Source: Planctomycetota bacterium (lineage in GTDB: Bacteria; Planctomycetota; JAJSAM01). From it: a DNA stretch of 64,000 nt. The notes beneath the pieces were generated by a model. That model did not search any database. It was not told the origin of the DNA and worked only from the letters and a program-made list of their open reading frames with translations. The first letter of the stretch is position 1. Each line of letters begins with the position of its first letter. Shown piece by piece: positions 1 through 9,199 of the stretch. A program made the position numbers and the translations under genes. The stretch spans positions 1 to 64,000 of the forward strand of contig JAJSAM010000071.1 of NCBI GenBank assembly GCA_024274785.1, written 5' to 3'.

Positions 1-109
1 CCGGGGCGTTCGCGCTGGGCTGAGCGATTGGTAGTGAGCGGACGTGCCTTGAAGTGACCTGAAGTGCCTGTTCTTTGACAAGTGAAACTAAGAAATGAAG
101 TACGCCAGC

Positions 110-167
110 CGGCCCGTGGCGGGCGGGACGAGGGGGAGATCCCTCTGAACGCCCGCTTACCGGGCCG
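110..167. other. Nested three-tier hairpin, candidate structured RNA
   Basis: Three perfect stems sit inside one another. CGGCCCG (110-116) pairs with CGGGCCG (161-167), GCGGGCG (119-125) with CGCCCGC (150-156), and GAGGG (130-134) with CCCTC (141-145). They are separated by short internal loops. The structure lies about 60 nt downstream of the gspK stop and has no T-tract on either strand, so it is not a classical terminator. Function unknown. Nothing else recognisable was seen in 1-227. Confidence 0.45.
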
Positions 168-227
168 CGGATGGCGGGTGCAGCGGTGCTCTCGGTGCAA
201 CTGGCGCACCTATTCCCAGACGAGCCC

Positions 228-1358
228 TTACTCGTCCTCTTCCCTGGTGCCATTGAAGATCGGGTCGGTCCGCTGCTCGGCGAGGAGCGTTGTGAAACCC
301 CTGGGGTTCCTCCGGATGATCCAGCGCTCCTGGCGGGTCAGGCAGTTTGATGCTTTGGCGGTGATGTGGATCGAGAAGGTGTTGCTGCTCCCGGTGATGA
401 TGGCCTGGGTCAGGTTGTTGCGCTGCATGGCCTGCACATCGAAGCCCTCGATCTCCAGGAGGTCCTGCACCGTGCTCACCGCGTTGTTTTTCGGTTCGGC
501 GTCGATCGGAGCCTTGTCGTTCTGCTTCTCCGCCTCGGCCTGGCGCCACTCGACAATGCGGTCGGCCAGGTCGCTGTCCTGGCTCGCAAAAATGGCGTAG
601 AGCAGAGGCAATTCCGCGGTGTTGACGTTGATAGGGCCTTCCGACCAGAGCGTCAGGTAGCGGTAGAGTCCTGGGATCGCATCATCGTCCGCGTCTTCAC
701 CGGGCTGGTCGTAGAACATCTCCCGGGTGAAGCCCTTGATCATGAGAAGTTCGTCGGGGGTCACCAGTATTCGCTTGTCGTCGCCCGTGGCGGGAACCGG
801 GAAGTTGCGATCGCTGTCTTTTCGGGCAAACCAGCCCTTCAGGTTCTTCAAGAGCGATTCCGCGTTGCTGCGGGAGATGGAGAGCTTGCCACTGTCCTCG
901 CGGTAGAGGGTCAGGAGTCGAAGGAAGATCTCTTCCCACTGCGCCCGGAGGTCATCGTCATCGGTGACCAGGTTGTGGAGGTTGAACTTCCGGGCCTCAT
1001 CCTCGATGCGGCCATTGAGTTCCACTGCCTCACTGGTGACCGGCGCCTCTGGATCCCGCTCGTCGTCCTTGGCGGGGGCCTTCTGGAACTGGGTGAACTT
1101 GTCTTCGTTCCAGCGGTCGTCCAGGGCCTCGACGTCGTTCTCGGACTTGTCGTAGAGCAGGACCTGCTTGACCACCTCGAGCTGTCCGCGGATCGCCTGG
1201 CGCATGAGGAAGTCGTCGCGCTTGTTCTGGGCCAGGCGCATGTGCAGGGCGGCGGTAGCCTTGATCTCGAGAGCGAGCACCGCAACAAGCATGAACACGA
1301 TGAGGACGATGAGGAGGGCGATGCCCCGCTCGCTGCGATGTTTGCTGGTGTGGATCAT
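228..1358 (-). CDS. gspK: Type II secretion system minor pseudopilin GspK
   Basis: 376 residues. The N-terminus has a short basic leader and a prepilin peptidase site, ERG followed by IALLIVLIV, which starts a long hydrophobic helix. The Glu usual at mature position 5 is absent, as is typical of GspK. The middle has the GspK hallmark NGRIEDEARKFNLHNLV, and later the helix-hairpin-helix-like INVNTAELPLLYAIF. GspK caps the pseudopilus tip with GspI and GspJ in the inner membrane and periplasm. The ATG at 1358 is preceded by GGAGAGA. It lies 40 bp after the FG-GAP gene at 1399-2886 on the same strand and is probably co-transcribed with it. No other gsp gene is visible, so the rest of the system would lie to the left or elsewhere. 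Confidence 0.88.
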   Translation of the reverse strand: MIHTSKHRSERGIALLIVLIVFMLVAVLALEIKATAALHMRLAQNKRDDFLMRQAIRGQLEVVKQVLLYDKSENDVEALDDRWNEDKFTQFQKAPAKDDERDPEAPVTSEAVELNGRIEDEARKFNLHNLVTDDDDLRAQWEEIFLRLLTLYREDSGKLSISRSNAESLLKNLKGWFARKDSDRNFPVPATGDDKRILVTPDELLMIKGFTREMFYDQPGEDADDDAIPGLYRYLTLWSEGPINVNTAELPLLYAIFASQDSDLADRIVEWRQAEAEKQNDKAPIDAEPKNNAVSTVQDLLEIEGFDVQAMQRNNLTQAIITGSSNTFSIHITAKASNCLTRQERWIIRRNPRGFTTLLAEQRTDPIFNGTREEDE

Positions 1359-1398
1359 GGCTCTCTCCAGACCATCATAGGACGCAGAATGCCGGGGT

Positions 1399-2886
1399 CT
1401 ATTCCTGCTCTTCCGCTGTCGAGAGCAGGACGATCAGCGAATCCCCCTTGCGGTCCGTGCTCCGGCAGATGATCGAGAGGTCGAGCCGGCCGTCGCCGTT
1501 CAGGTCGCGCACTACCGTACCGAGGTTCTCGAACGCCTCCGTATCCGGGATCGTCACGACACGGGCGGCAGAGTCGGCGAACACCTCTTCCGCCTGGCCG
1601 GAAAAAAAAAGGATCTCTTCGCTGCCGGAGCGGTAGACGAGATCCTTGCGACCATCGCCGTTGAAGTCCCCCTGGACATCCACCAGCACCGAGTGCGCGG
1701 CGCGGATACTTCCAGTGAGATCCACGAAGAGCCGCATCTTCACCCGCAGATCCCGAGCCTCATCCGGCTCTTTCGCGAAGGGGCGATCGGCATTACCCGT
1801 GTTCAGGAAGATGTGATTGGTCACCGTCAGCGCGCCGGTCATCATCACCGACATTGCGGTCGATACCCCGATCTCCGGCGTGCAGGGCACGATCAGGTCG
1901 AGCTTCCGGTCGCCATTCAGGTCCGCCAGGTTCGGAGAGAATGCCCACCCCGGCAGCTTGATGCGAAGCGGCGGGTCGGCGAGGGGCTTCCCGAACAGGT
2001 GGATGTCCGTGATCCCCTCCTTGCGCCGCGTGATGAGGAAGTCCAGCAGGCCGTCGGCGTTCACGTCGGCGAGCTTGAACCGCGGGATCCTGCCGTCGGC
2101 CCCGGCGAGTTCGGTGAGATCGACGATGGGGTTGGGCTGCTCACTGAAGCCACGCTCTCCCATCGCCGCATGGATGAGGAAACTGCGACCATCAACGACG
2201 GCGAAGTCCGGGCGGCCGTCTCCGGTGAAGTCGCGGGCAATGTACTCCGGCACCCCGATGCGGCCTTCGAAGCCGCCGAGCACCCCCGGTTTCACGGTGA
2301 GCTTGCTGATCAGGCGAATGGGAATGACCTGGTCCGGCTCGGCGGGCCACTGCCCCGGTAGCCCCTTCGCGCTCTTTCGCTGGAAGTAGAGCGCAAAGCC
2401 GGAAACCGTCGGCAGCACGACATCGAAGAGTCCGTCCCCGTCGAGATCGTGGAGGAAGTCACGTCGCTTCAGGTTCTCCGTTTCAGGGCCGATGACGAGG
2501 CTCTTCGCGGGGATGATCAGCCGGCTCGTGGTTTCGAAGGTCTCCGGAAGGAATGTGACGGCGACGATCCCCTCCGGCGTCACCACCACGAGTTCGAGGG
2601 TTTTCGGGTCGGCGTCCACGCTGCCGAGATCGAAGAAGAGGGCTTCCTGCGGGAGGTTGACGATCACTGGTGCTGCCGGGGCGTAGCTGCCCTCTTCGGT
2701 CAGGGCGTAAAGCCGGATTCGATGGCCGGAGAAACGGAGAATCTCCACTTTTCCGTTGCCGGTCAGGTCCGCGAAGTCGGTCCGGGTGACGCGTCCCTGT
2801 GCGCCGAAATCGATCACCGCAAAAGGCCCGGGGTCACCTCCCGAGGCGAGCAGCAGGGGCAGCATGATCAGGAGCCGGAGCATCAT
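1399..2886 (-). CDS. Secreted FG-GAP/VCBS repeat protein (paralogue 1)
   Basis: 495 residues. A signal peptide (MMLRLLIMLPLLLASGG) is followed by about eight FG-GAP-like units with calcium-loop cores, such as DLDGDGLFD, DFTGDGRPD, DVNADGLLD, DFNGDGRKD and DLNGDGRLD. These are expected to form a seven- or eight-bladed integrin-alpha-like beta-propeller. The ATG at 2886 overlaps the stop of the preceding gene as ATGA, which fixes the start; the frame stays open further upstream but that part lies inside the neighbour. It is one of four consecutive paralogues of similar size and design. No enzymatic motif is visible. A surface or periplasmic calcium-dependent binding role is inferred only from the fold. 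Confidence 0.8.
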   Translation of the reverse strand: MMLRLLIMLPLLLASGGDPGPFAVIDFGAQGRVTRTDFADLTGNGKVEILRFSGHRIRLYALTEEGSYAPAAPVIVNLPQEALFFDLGSVDADPKTLELVVVTPEGIVAVTFLPETFETTSRLIIPAKSLVIGPETENLKRRDFLHDLDGDGLFDVVLPTVSGFALYFQRKSAKGLPGQWPAEPDQVIPIRLISKLTVKPGVLGGFEGRIGVPEYIARDFTGDGRPDFAVVDGRSFLIHAAMGERGFSEQPNPIVDLTELAGADGRIPRFKLADVNADGLLDFLITRRKEGITDIHLFGKPLADPPLRIKLPGWAFSPNLADLNGDRKLDLIVPCTPEIGVSTAMSVMMTGALTVTNHIFLNTGNADRPFAKEPDEARDLRVKMRLFVDLTGSIRAAHSVLVDVQGDFNGDGRKDLVYRSGSEEILFFSGQAEEVFADSAARVVTIPDTEAFENLGTVVRDLNGDGRLDLSIICRSTDRKGDSLIVLLSTAEEQE

Positions 2887-4367
2887 CGCCGGCACCTGAC
2901 GAGATAGATCCTGCTCTGGTCGTGCGCCACCAGGTCCGAGGTGCCGTCGCCGTCGAGGTCCTGGATCACCACGTCGTTCTTCACCGTGGCGCGGGCCTTG
3001 AACAGGGAGTCGTTGAAAGCGTACCGGGCGCTGCTGAAGAGTCCGGTGTCCGTGGTGCCCTTCAGGATGGAGAGGTGCCCCTGGTCGGCGATGTCGAGCA
3101 GATCCTTCTTTCCGTCGCCATCGAAATCCCCCGAGAAGAAGCAGACCGGCGCGGTGGAGTTTCGCTCGAGTTGATCCATGGGGAACGGTCGGGTTACCTT
3201 GAACCAGGGGTCGTGCTCGAATCTCCGTTGCTTCTTGTCGAAACGGAAGAGCAGGTAGTCCGCCTCGACGCTCTTGCGGATCCTCGATTTCATGTCGAGC
3301 CCGAGGGAAGTCACGAGGAGGTCCAGGTCGCCGTCGCCGTCGTAGTCCGAGAGCAGGGGGTTGATGCTGATCCCTTCGGTCTTGACGAGGTCGGTGGGCG
3401 TGGCCAGCCTTCCCGGTGTCTCCGCTCCCACGATGTGCGGCGAGAGGAAGAGCAGTTGCCGCGAGGTGAACCGTTCGAACAGGCCGACGCTCGATGGGCT
3501 CAGCGTAAGGAGCAGGTCCGCCCGGCCGTCGCGGTCCACGTCGCCGAAGAGAGGCGTCGCGCGTGGTGCCCCGGTGGGGCCCGGCTTGAGGGCGTTCACC
3601 GGGCGAGAGACCTGGAAGAACGACCCGTCCTTCCGCTGAAGCTGGAGGACGAGCACTCCCCGACGCACCGCCGCCAGATCCTTGCGGCCGTCTCCGTCCC
3701 AATCGAGCATGACCGGTCGCGGCACCGTGGTGCTGAGTGTCATGAACCGGTGCGCCGGGGTGTCGAGCACCTGCGTGACCCCCGTGGCGAGCGTGGTCGA
3801 TCCCGCTTTCGCGCGAAGGACGATGTGTACGTTTCCTGAGGGCAGGACGAGTTCATCGATCCCGTCGCCATCGAGGTCCATGGCGGTATCGAGGACCGGA
3901 AAACCGTTCTCCTCCGGGAAGAAGGGGAGTTCCGGGGCCGGGCCGAGCAGTCTCTTTGCAGAGAACCTCGGTGCGCCGGCGCCGGCGGTTCCGGGGACCA
4001 GGTGAAAGGCCATGACACCCTGCTTCCGGTCCACCAGCACGAGCTCTGTTCCGCCGGTCTCGGTCAGGCGCGCCAGGCTCGCGAAGTAGATGTCGCGAAG
4101 ACCGGAATCCGCCGGGCGGAGGATCGCCAGGGGAGGATACGGCCCGGGGCCTTTCGGGCGCGCGTCGAAGATCTGCACCCCCGGTCCGGCGTCGCCCGAG
4201 GTGAAGGCGATAATCTCCGCGATCCCGTCTCCGGTCAGGTCCGCCACGCGAACCTCACGGATCCGGTCTTCGCCGGTCGTGAAGAGGGCGGTCACCAGTT
4301 CCGCGCCGGACGCCGCGGCGTCGGAGAGGAAGAGGACCAGGAAGAGGGCCAACAGCCTTGTGGTCAT
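2883..4367 (-). CDS. Secreted FG-GAP/VCBS repeat protein (paralogue 2)
   Basis: 494 residues from the ATG at 4367, which begins a clear signal peptide (MTTRLLALFLVLFLSDAAAS). The frame is open another 93 codons upstream, but that part has no secretory or repeat features and lies in the intergenic stretch. Seven or more FG-GAP cores follow: DLTGDGIAE, DLDGDGIDE, DWDGDGRKD, DVDRDGRAD, DYDGDGDLD, DFDGDGKKD and DLDGDGTSD. The stop overlaps the start of the next paralogue (ATGA), so the two are translationally coupled. A 565-bp stretch with a repeat copy separates it from paralogue 3, so it may start a second transcript with paralogue 1 and gspK. No Shine-Dalgarno is seen before the ATG. Confidence 0.8.
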   Translation of the reverse strand: MTTRLLALFLVLFLSDAAASGAELVTALFTTGEDRIREVRVADLTGDGIAEIIAFTSGDAGPGVQIFDARPKGPGPYPPLAILRPADSGLRDIYFASLARLTETGGTELVLVDRKQGVMAFHLVPGTAGAGAPRFSAKRLLGPAPELPFFPEENGFPVLDTAMDLDGDGIDELVLPSGNVHIVLRAKAGSTTLATGVTQVLDTPAHRFMTLSTTVPRPVMLDWDGDGRKDLAAVRRGVLVLQLQRKDGSFFQVSRPVNALKPGPTGAPRATPLFGDVDRDGRADLLLTLSPSSVGLFERFTSRQLLFLSPHIVGAETPGRLATPTDLVKTEGISINPLLSDYDGDGDLDLLVTSLGLDMKSRIRKSVEADYLLFRFDKKQRRFEHDPWFKVTRPFPMDQLERNSTAPVCFFSGDFDGDGKKDLLDIADQGHLSILKGTTDTGLFSSARYAFNDSLFKARATVKNDVVIQDLDGDGTSDLVAHDQSRIYLVRCRR

Positions 4368-4780
4368 CCGGATCTGGTATCGGAATAGGGTCGTGCTCGG
4401 GAAACCTGCCGCAGAGCATGATACGGGCGATGGACGTACAGGCAAACCCTCCCGGACCGCCCAAACCGGCGTCTCACTCCCCTTCGCCGGAAGTTCCGCC
4501 CCGGCCGGCGAACCGTCCGCCGGCACGATTGTCCGCAGGAGCCCTCGCCCGGAGGCCGGTCCGGGGCACACGAACGATCGACAACGTATGGAGGCAACTC
4601 TTGCCGAAGTCGCCGCTCCGGTCTTCCTCTCCGGCGGGAAGGGCATCCAGCGGGGCCCGGGATCAGTCCCGAACTTCGCCGCTCGCCAGAACCCGCTCGA
4701 AGGCCGGGATCACCCGGACAAGGCCTTGCTCACCTTCAATCGACTCCCGGGTCGGCAAGAGTGACGATGGCGCTCTCTGC
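4368..4780. other. Intergenic stretch without a recognised gene
   Basis: About 410 bp between the signal-peptide start of FG-GAP paralogue 2 and repeat copy A. Frames are open on both strands, as expected at this GC content, but none has a ribosome binding site, a signal peptide or a recognisable family. It probably holds the promoter of the 4367-228 transcript. A TATTCC / TACCAG stretch lies close before the ATG, but no convincing -35/-10 pair was found. Confidence 0.4.
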
Positions 4781-4889
4781 AGGACTGACGGGCGCGAGGA
4801 GGGCGCACCTGCTGGTTTCAACCGACGAGCAACAAAGCGCAGCGGGATGCAGCGATCCTGGAATGCAGCAGCTCTTTCCAGGCGGGCCC
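4781..4889 (+). repeat. Dispersed inverted-end element, copy A (5' end missing)
   Basis: Shares GGTTTCAACCGACGAGCAAC with copies B and C, followed by the conserved CGGGATGCAGC block and a degenerate right end (GCAGCAGCTCTTTCCAGGCGGGCCC) that resembles the right end of copy C. The left inverted terminus is missing. It lies 43 bp after the stop of FG-GAP paralogue 3. Confidence 0.75.
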
Positions 4890-4932
4890 TCAGCATCCAC
4901 CCGGCGATCGAGATGGCCGGGAGGGGCACTCT

Positions 4933-6627
4933 TCAGCGGGGCGAGTGCAGGTCGAGCACCACGGAGCCCTTCGCCTCCCTGTCTTTGTAGATCACCAGGA
5001 TTTCATCGCGGCCGTCATCGTCGAGATCGCCTGACTCCACCGAGACCACGTCGAAGCGAGATGGGTCACGGAGGGGGATGGTGATATCCGGAGGGCGCCC
5101 GCCGGTCAGACGGTCCACGCGGCGCTTGGCGATGTCACCGAGCCACTCAAGGACGCGGTCGAGCGACCACTCCCGATCCTTCGAATCGAAGAAGAGAGAT
5201 CCCAGTCCGGACGAATCGAGAGCGGCGCGACGCTCGCCGCGGACCTTCCACAGATCCACGCGCATGCCGTCTTCGGAGAGGATGGCCACATCCTCGGATC
5301 CGTCCCCGTCGAAGTCGCCGTCCACCGCCGACCGGAACTTGTTCGTCGTCTCCTCCCACCTCGAGAGCAGCGCTTGCGGGTTCTTCAGCACCTCGCTGAT
5401 GGCCGGCAGCACGATGGCCAGTTCGCCTTTCCACTGCGGGCTGCGCGTGAACTTCGGACCCGGGCGGCCGGCGTAGCCGACTGCGGAGATGACCACTTCG
5501 AACTCGGCAAAGAAGCCCTTGAGAAGTGCCGCCACGTCCGGCACCTCGACGCGAAGCAGGAGCAGGTCCGGGCGGCCATCGCTGTCGAGTGGCAGGACCA
5601 GGAGCGCGGATACATCCTCGGATGTTTTCAGGATGTCGCTCGGTTTCGTGAAAAGAGGACCATCCCGCGTGCCCTTGAAGACCCAGATCTTGCGCCGGTG
5701 GGAAATGACGTAGTCGGGGATGCCGTCCGCGTCGAGATCCTGCATCGAGAGCTTCGCGTGCTTGCTCGAGGCGAGCGTTCGACCCGGGCGAATGTCAGCT
5801 TCGGCGGTCGTATCCCGAAAAAGGTCGAGATCGAGAACGCGATCCGGGTCCCGTGGGAGAGTACCGTCTTCCCGCTGCAGGTGGAAAGCGCGGCCGTCGC
5901 CATCGGCCACGATGAGGTCCACGCGATCATCGCCGTTCACGTCCTCGAAGTGGAGCTTGGGGATACGGAACCGGCTCTCGAGCTGATCGGAGAGGGCCTT
6001 GCCCGCGGTGACCTGGGTGCGTTTGATGTCGGTCCGCACGACGGCTGCTTTCACGAAGTGCGGGAGGCCGGTCTGCTCGTCCTTTCCCTGGTTCAACCAG
6101 AGTTCGAACTCCTCGGCGTGGGGGACGAGCAGGTCCGCCCGGCCGTCGCCGTTCAGGTCGTCTAGGATGTCGGCGAACTGCGGGTGGCCCAAGCGCAGGC
6201 GGAACTTCGGCGCCCGCTTCCGGATGACCGGCCGGCCCTCCGCGACGAAGCCGCCTCCTGGAGCGGGGAGGTAGATCTTCGGCCCGTCGGGGGAGAGGAC
6301 CATGAGCTGGGGGGGACCACCGTCGCCGATGACATCGCCTACCGCCAGCAGCGTGCGATCGGCGTTTCTCAGGTTGAGCGCGCCGGTCAGTTCTCCGGCC
6401 ATCGTTCCCTTTTCGTCCCCGCGGCTCCACACTCGCACCCGGCCTTCTCGATCCACGAAGAGCAGTTCGGCGGTGCCGTCCCCGTCGAGATCGAGGACCC
6501 GGTGCGCGCCGTAGGACAGTCCCGGGGAGAGGGAGACGGTCCCGGTCGCATCCTGGGCCTGCGCGACATTCGTCACCGGGGTCGCGATACACACGAGCAG
6601 CAGCATGAGGCTTCGGATGCTCTTCAT
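4933..6627 (-). CDS. Secreted FG-GAP/VCBS repeat protein (paralogue 3)
   Basis: 564 residues. Signal peptide (MKSIRSLMLLLVCIATPVT, cleavage likely after AQA), then about eight FG-GAP units: DLDGDGTAE, DVIGDGGPP, DLNGDGRAD, DVNGDDRVD, DLDADGIPD, DSDGRPD, DFDGDGSED and DLDDDGRDE. Some loops keep every calcium ligand and others are degenerate. The ATG at 6627 overlaps the upstream paralogue's stop as ATGA. It is the last gene of the tightly coupled block that begins with the ABC exporters at 12.9 kb, and its stop is followed by repeat copy A. Ligand and partner are unknown. Confidence 0.8.
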   Translation of the reverse strand: MKSIRSLMLLLVCIATPVTNVAQAQDATGTVSLSPGLSYGAHRVLDLDGDGTAELLFVDREGRVRVWSRGDEKGTMAGELTGALNLRNADRTLLAVGDVIGDGGPPQLMVLSPDGPKIYLPAPGGGFVAEGRPVIRKRAPKFRLRLGHPQFADILDDLNGDGRADLLVPHAEEFELWLNQGKDEQTGLPHFVKAAVVRTDIKRTQVTAGKALSDQLESRFRIPKLHFEDVNGDDRVDLIVADGDGRAFHLQREDGTLPRDPDRVLDLDLFRDTTAEADIRPGRTLASSKHAKLSMQDLDADGIPDYVISHRRKIWVFKGTRDGPLFTKPSDILKTSEDVSALLVLPLDSDGRPDLLLLRVEVPDVAALLKGFFAEFEVVISAVGYAGRPGPKFTRSPQWKGELAIVLPAISEVLKNPQALLSRWEETTNKFRSAVDGDFDGDGSEDVAILSEDGMRVDLWKVRGERRAALDSSGLGSLFFDSKDREWSLDRVLEWLGDIAKRRVDRLTGGRPPDITIPLRDPSRFDVVSVESGDLDDDGRDEILVIYKDREAKGSVVLDLHSPR

Positions 6628-8219
6628 CGCGCGAACCTCACGTGGTGGACCTCGGCGTTCTCGAGGATCAGCAATTCCGGCCCCCGATCTCCCTTTGCAA
6701 CGAGGACATCGGCACGCTTCGTGACGCGCATTTCAAAGTACGGATCCGAACGGACCATCAGGCCCCGGCTGGTGCGGCGCACGGCGTGGATCCGCACCGT
6801 GGTGGGGTCGTTCCGGAGCAGCAGGTCCGGGTGGCCATCGCCGGTGATGTCACCGATGAATTGGCCCAGATTGCGCTTCTCGGTGTCGCGGAGTCCCTTC
6901 GCCGGGACGTCCAGGTCCATGGCGAGGTCGGGCTGCTTCGAGAACCGGCCCTGGTTGTTCAGATGGACGCGGAGGGACACCGCGAGCTTGCCGCCGCCCG
7001 TCGCGGCCCGGACGGTGTCGATGGCGTCGAGGTCGAAGGTGCGGAAAGTGAGGTCGAGATCCCCGTCCCCGTCCACGTCCACCAGGGCGCCCTTTCCGGC
7101 AAAGCCCTTTACCAGCAGCACCTGGTCCGGCCGGCCCTTCGCGGCAAACAGCGCACCGCGGGTCTGGCGGTAGACCAGGATCTGGGTGCGAATGTCCCGG
7201 GAACGCCGGTCCCCGGCAAAGACGACGCAGTCCACGCGACCGTCGCCGTCGAGGTCTCCGGCGTGTGTGCCGAATGAGAGGTCGAGCCGGCGGCCCTGGT
7301 CTACGGTGACCGGGAACCTGAGCCGCACCGCGGGCACGGAGTTGAAGGTGCCGCTGCCGCTTTGCGGCCAGACGGAGAGCTCGTCGCCGGAGAGCGCCAG
7401 GATGTCGGTTCGACCGTCCGCGTCGTAGTCCTCGAGAACCGGGTACGGTACGGCTTCGGCGACCGAGATCAGCGATTGGTTGCCGAGCTTCTCCGCGCCA
7501 CCCAGAGAGATGGAAAGCTCCAGTTTCCGGAACCGTTCCCGCGCCTGCATGCGCTGGCCGGAACGGGAGGCCGCCACCACCTGGTCGCTCGCGCCCGGGA
7601 GGGAGAGGTTCATCACCCGTCCGAAACCGCGGGTCCCGTCCTCCGCCCTCGTCTGCATCGCCACGCTGTACCCGTTCGGACCAGGCAGGACCAGGTCGGG
7701 CAGGCCGTCGTTGTTCAGATCCGCCACCGCGTCGGTATAGGTGTAGATCTCCCGGGGATGCGGAAGCTGCCACAGGAGCTCGGCCAGGAGAATAGACTCG
7801 GGCGGTTTCTCACCGGCGCCTGCCACCGGGCCGGCGAAGACCTCCCGCGCTCCCATGAAGAGAATCTCCTCGCCCGCCGCACTCGCGACATCAGCGGCGG
7901 CGAAGGCCACATCGCCGGGATCGAACGCGATCTCGGCGGCGGGCTCCGAGCCGAAGCACACCGCGGCATCTCGACGGAGGTGGACCCGGAGTCGGCGGTC
8001 GTAGTTTTTGAAGTAGTTCTGGGAGGCGATGAGCAGATCTCGTTTCCCATCACCGTTCACGTCGGAGAGGATTGCGCCGCGGACGACCAGACCCCGCGGA
8101 ACCTGCACCGTCGTGATAAGGGCCTGCTTCGGGGCGGCGGGCGCGGGGCCGGAGGGCAGCAGGAGCAGGCTGAGCAGGCTGAGCAGGCTGAACAGAAGCG
8201 CGGGAATGATACGTTTCAC
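6624..8219 (-). CDS. Secreted FG-GAP/VCBS repeat protein (paralogue 4)
   Basis: 531 residues from a GTG at 8219 that overlaps the stop of the PDZ lipoprotein gene as GTGA. The frame continues 23 codons upstream, but only the GTG start puts the signal peptide (KRIIPALLFSLLSLLSLLL) at the N-terminus. The leucine stretch is encoded by a short direct repeat (gctgagcag units, 8168-8190). FG-GAP cores include DVNGDGKRD, DLNNDGLPD, DYDADGRTD, DLDGDGRVD, DVDGDGDLD and DITGDGHPD. It overlaps paralogue 3 by ATGA at its 3' end. Confidence 0.8.
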   Translation of the reverse strand: MKRIIPALLFSLLSLLSLLLLPSGPAPAAPKQALITTVQVPRGLVVRGAILSDVNGDGKRDLLIASQNYFKNYDRRLRVHLRRDAAVCFGSEPAAEIAFDPGDVAFAAADVASAAGEEILFMGAREVFAGPVAGAGEKPPESILLAELLWQLPHPREIYTYTDAVADLNNDGLPDLVLPGPNGYSVAMQTRAEDGTRGFGRVMNLSLPGASDQVVAASRSGQRMQARERFRKLELSISLGGAEKLGNQSLISVAEAVPYPVLEDYDADGRTDILALSGDELSVWPQSGSGTFNSVPAVRLRFPVTVDQGRRLDLSFGTHAGDLDGDGRVDCVVFAGDRRSRDIRTQILVYRQTRGALFAAKGRPDQVLLVKGFAGKGALVDVDGDGDLDLTFRTFDLDAIDTVRAATGGGKLAVSLRVHLNNQGRFSKQPDLAMDLDVPAKGLRDTEKRNLGQFIGDITGDGHPDLLLRNDPTTVRIHAVRRTSRGLMVRSDPYFEMRVTKRADVLVAKGDRGPELLILENAEVHHVRFAR

Positions 8220-9199
8220 GGTGCATCCACCTCCTCGAGAAGATCCGCGTCGCCGCCGCCGAAGTGGATCAGCCAGAGCAACTGCCACTGGTATGCGGCG
8301 GGGGTGCTCTCATAGCCGAGCAGGCCGAGCAGCACCGCCCACTCGGTGTCTCCACGGTCCCGTTCGTAGCTGAACAGCACCGGGATGCTGATGCGATGCA
8401 GTTCGCGCTCGCGTTCGGATCGCGCGGTCGTGACCACTCTGGTTTCCCCCCGTCTGAAGTAGGTCACTTCCATGGTGTCGTCCCCTTCGCGCACGGCGTC
8501 GAGGATCACCTGGGGATGAGAGACGGTGGCTCCATTCAGGCGAACGATCAGGTCGCCGAAGAGCAGCCCCGCCTGTCGCCAGGGGCTTCGCTCCGACATT
8601 CCGATCAGGACCGCCCCGGCCCCGGGGCCCATGCCCGCGGAGCGAGCCTCCGCTTCGGTGGCGGTGCGCAGGATCACGCCGATATGGTCCGCTTCCCGAT
8701 AGCGCTCCACCTTCCGGCGCCTGCGAGGATGCACCCGGGGGACGGGCGCGATGCGTGTCTCACCTTCGAGTCCGGCGCGGTCGTAGATGACGTGGATTTC
8801 GGTGCCGGGTTTCGTCTCGATCTCGAGTTCATTCCATTGGCTCGGGTAGAAGATCTCCTCCTCGGTTCCATCTGCCCTGACCACCGCGATCAGGATGTCG
8901 TCGGCGGCGATGCCCGCGGCGTCGGCGGGGGAGTTCTCGACCACACCGGTTACCGGTAGTCCGGGTTCCGGTTCCTCACCCCGGCGTCGGCGGGGCGGTG
9001 ATCCGAGGTCGATGCCGGTGAAGACGCCGTAGTCGAGGGCGAGCCGGGCTTCCTCGTCCATCGGCTCCTCGGCGTCGGCGAGTGAGATCTCCATGTCGGC
9101 GAGCGGCGGCGCCTCATCCGGCAGGCTACGGGGGACGAGGGAGTTGCACCCCCCGGCGAGGAGCAGCAGGCAGATCGGCAGCAGACGGCTTCGGATCAT
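8216..9199 (-). CDS. Lipoprotein with two PDZ domains
   Basis: 327 residues from the ATG at 9199, which overlaps the ABC gene's stop (ATGA). The N-terminus is a lipoprotein signal with lipobox LLAGGC (Cys18), then an acidic linker. Two PDZ-like domains follow: about residues 80-150 (VVENSPADAAGIAADDILIAV) and 165-265 (ERSPWRQAGLLFGDLIVRLNG). No protease domain is attached, so this is probably a peptide-binding scaffold anchored to the inner or outer membrane. Position +2 after the Cys is Asn, not Asp, so outer-membrane sorting is possible. Its place between an exporter and the FG-GAP proteins suggests a shared envelope function. Confidence 0.72.
   Translation of the reverse strand: MIRSRLLPICLLLLAGGCNSLVPRSLPDEAPPLADMEISLADAEEPMDEEARLALDYGVFTGIDLGSPPRRRRGEEPEPGLPVTGVVENSPADAAGIAADDILIAVVRADGTEEEIFYPSQWNELEIETKPGTEIHVIYDRAGLEGETRIAPVPRVHPRRRRKVERYREADHIGVILRTATEAEARSAGMGPGAGAVLIGMSERSPWRQAGLLFGDLIVRLNGATVSHPQVILDAVREGDDTMEVTYFRRGETRVVTTARSERERELHRISIPVLFSYERDRGDTEWAVLLGLLGYESTPAAYQWQLLWLIHFGGGDADLLEEVDAP

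Noticed and set aside
75-103. TTGACA near the left edge as a promoter
   Set aside because: No -10 hexamer at 16-18 nt (AAGTAC/GAAGTA) and no gene downstream on the plus strand.
366-1472. Long plus-strand open frame across gspK
   Set aside because: High GC makes antisense frames stay open. No ribosome binding site or family motif is seen, while the minus strand encodes a clear GspK.
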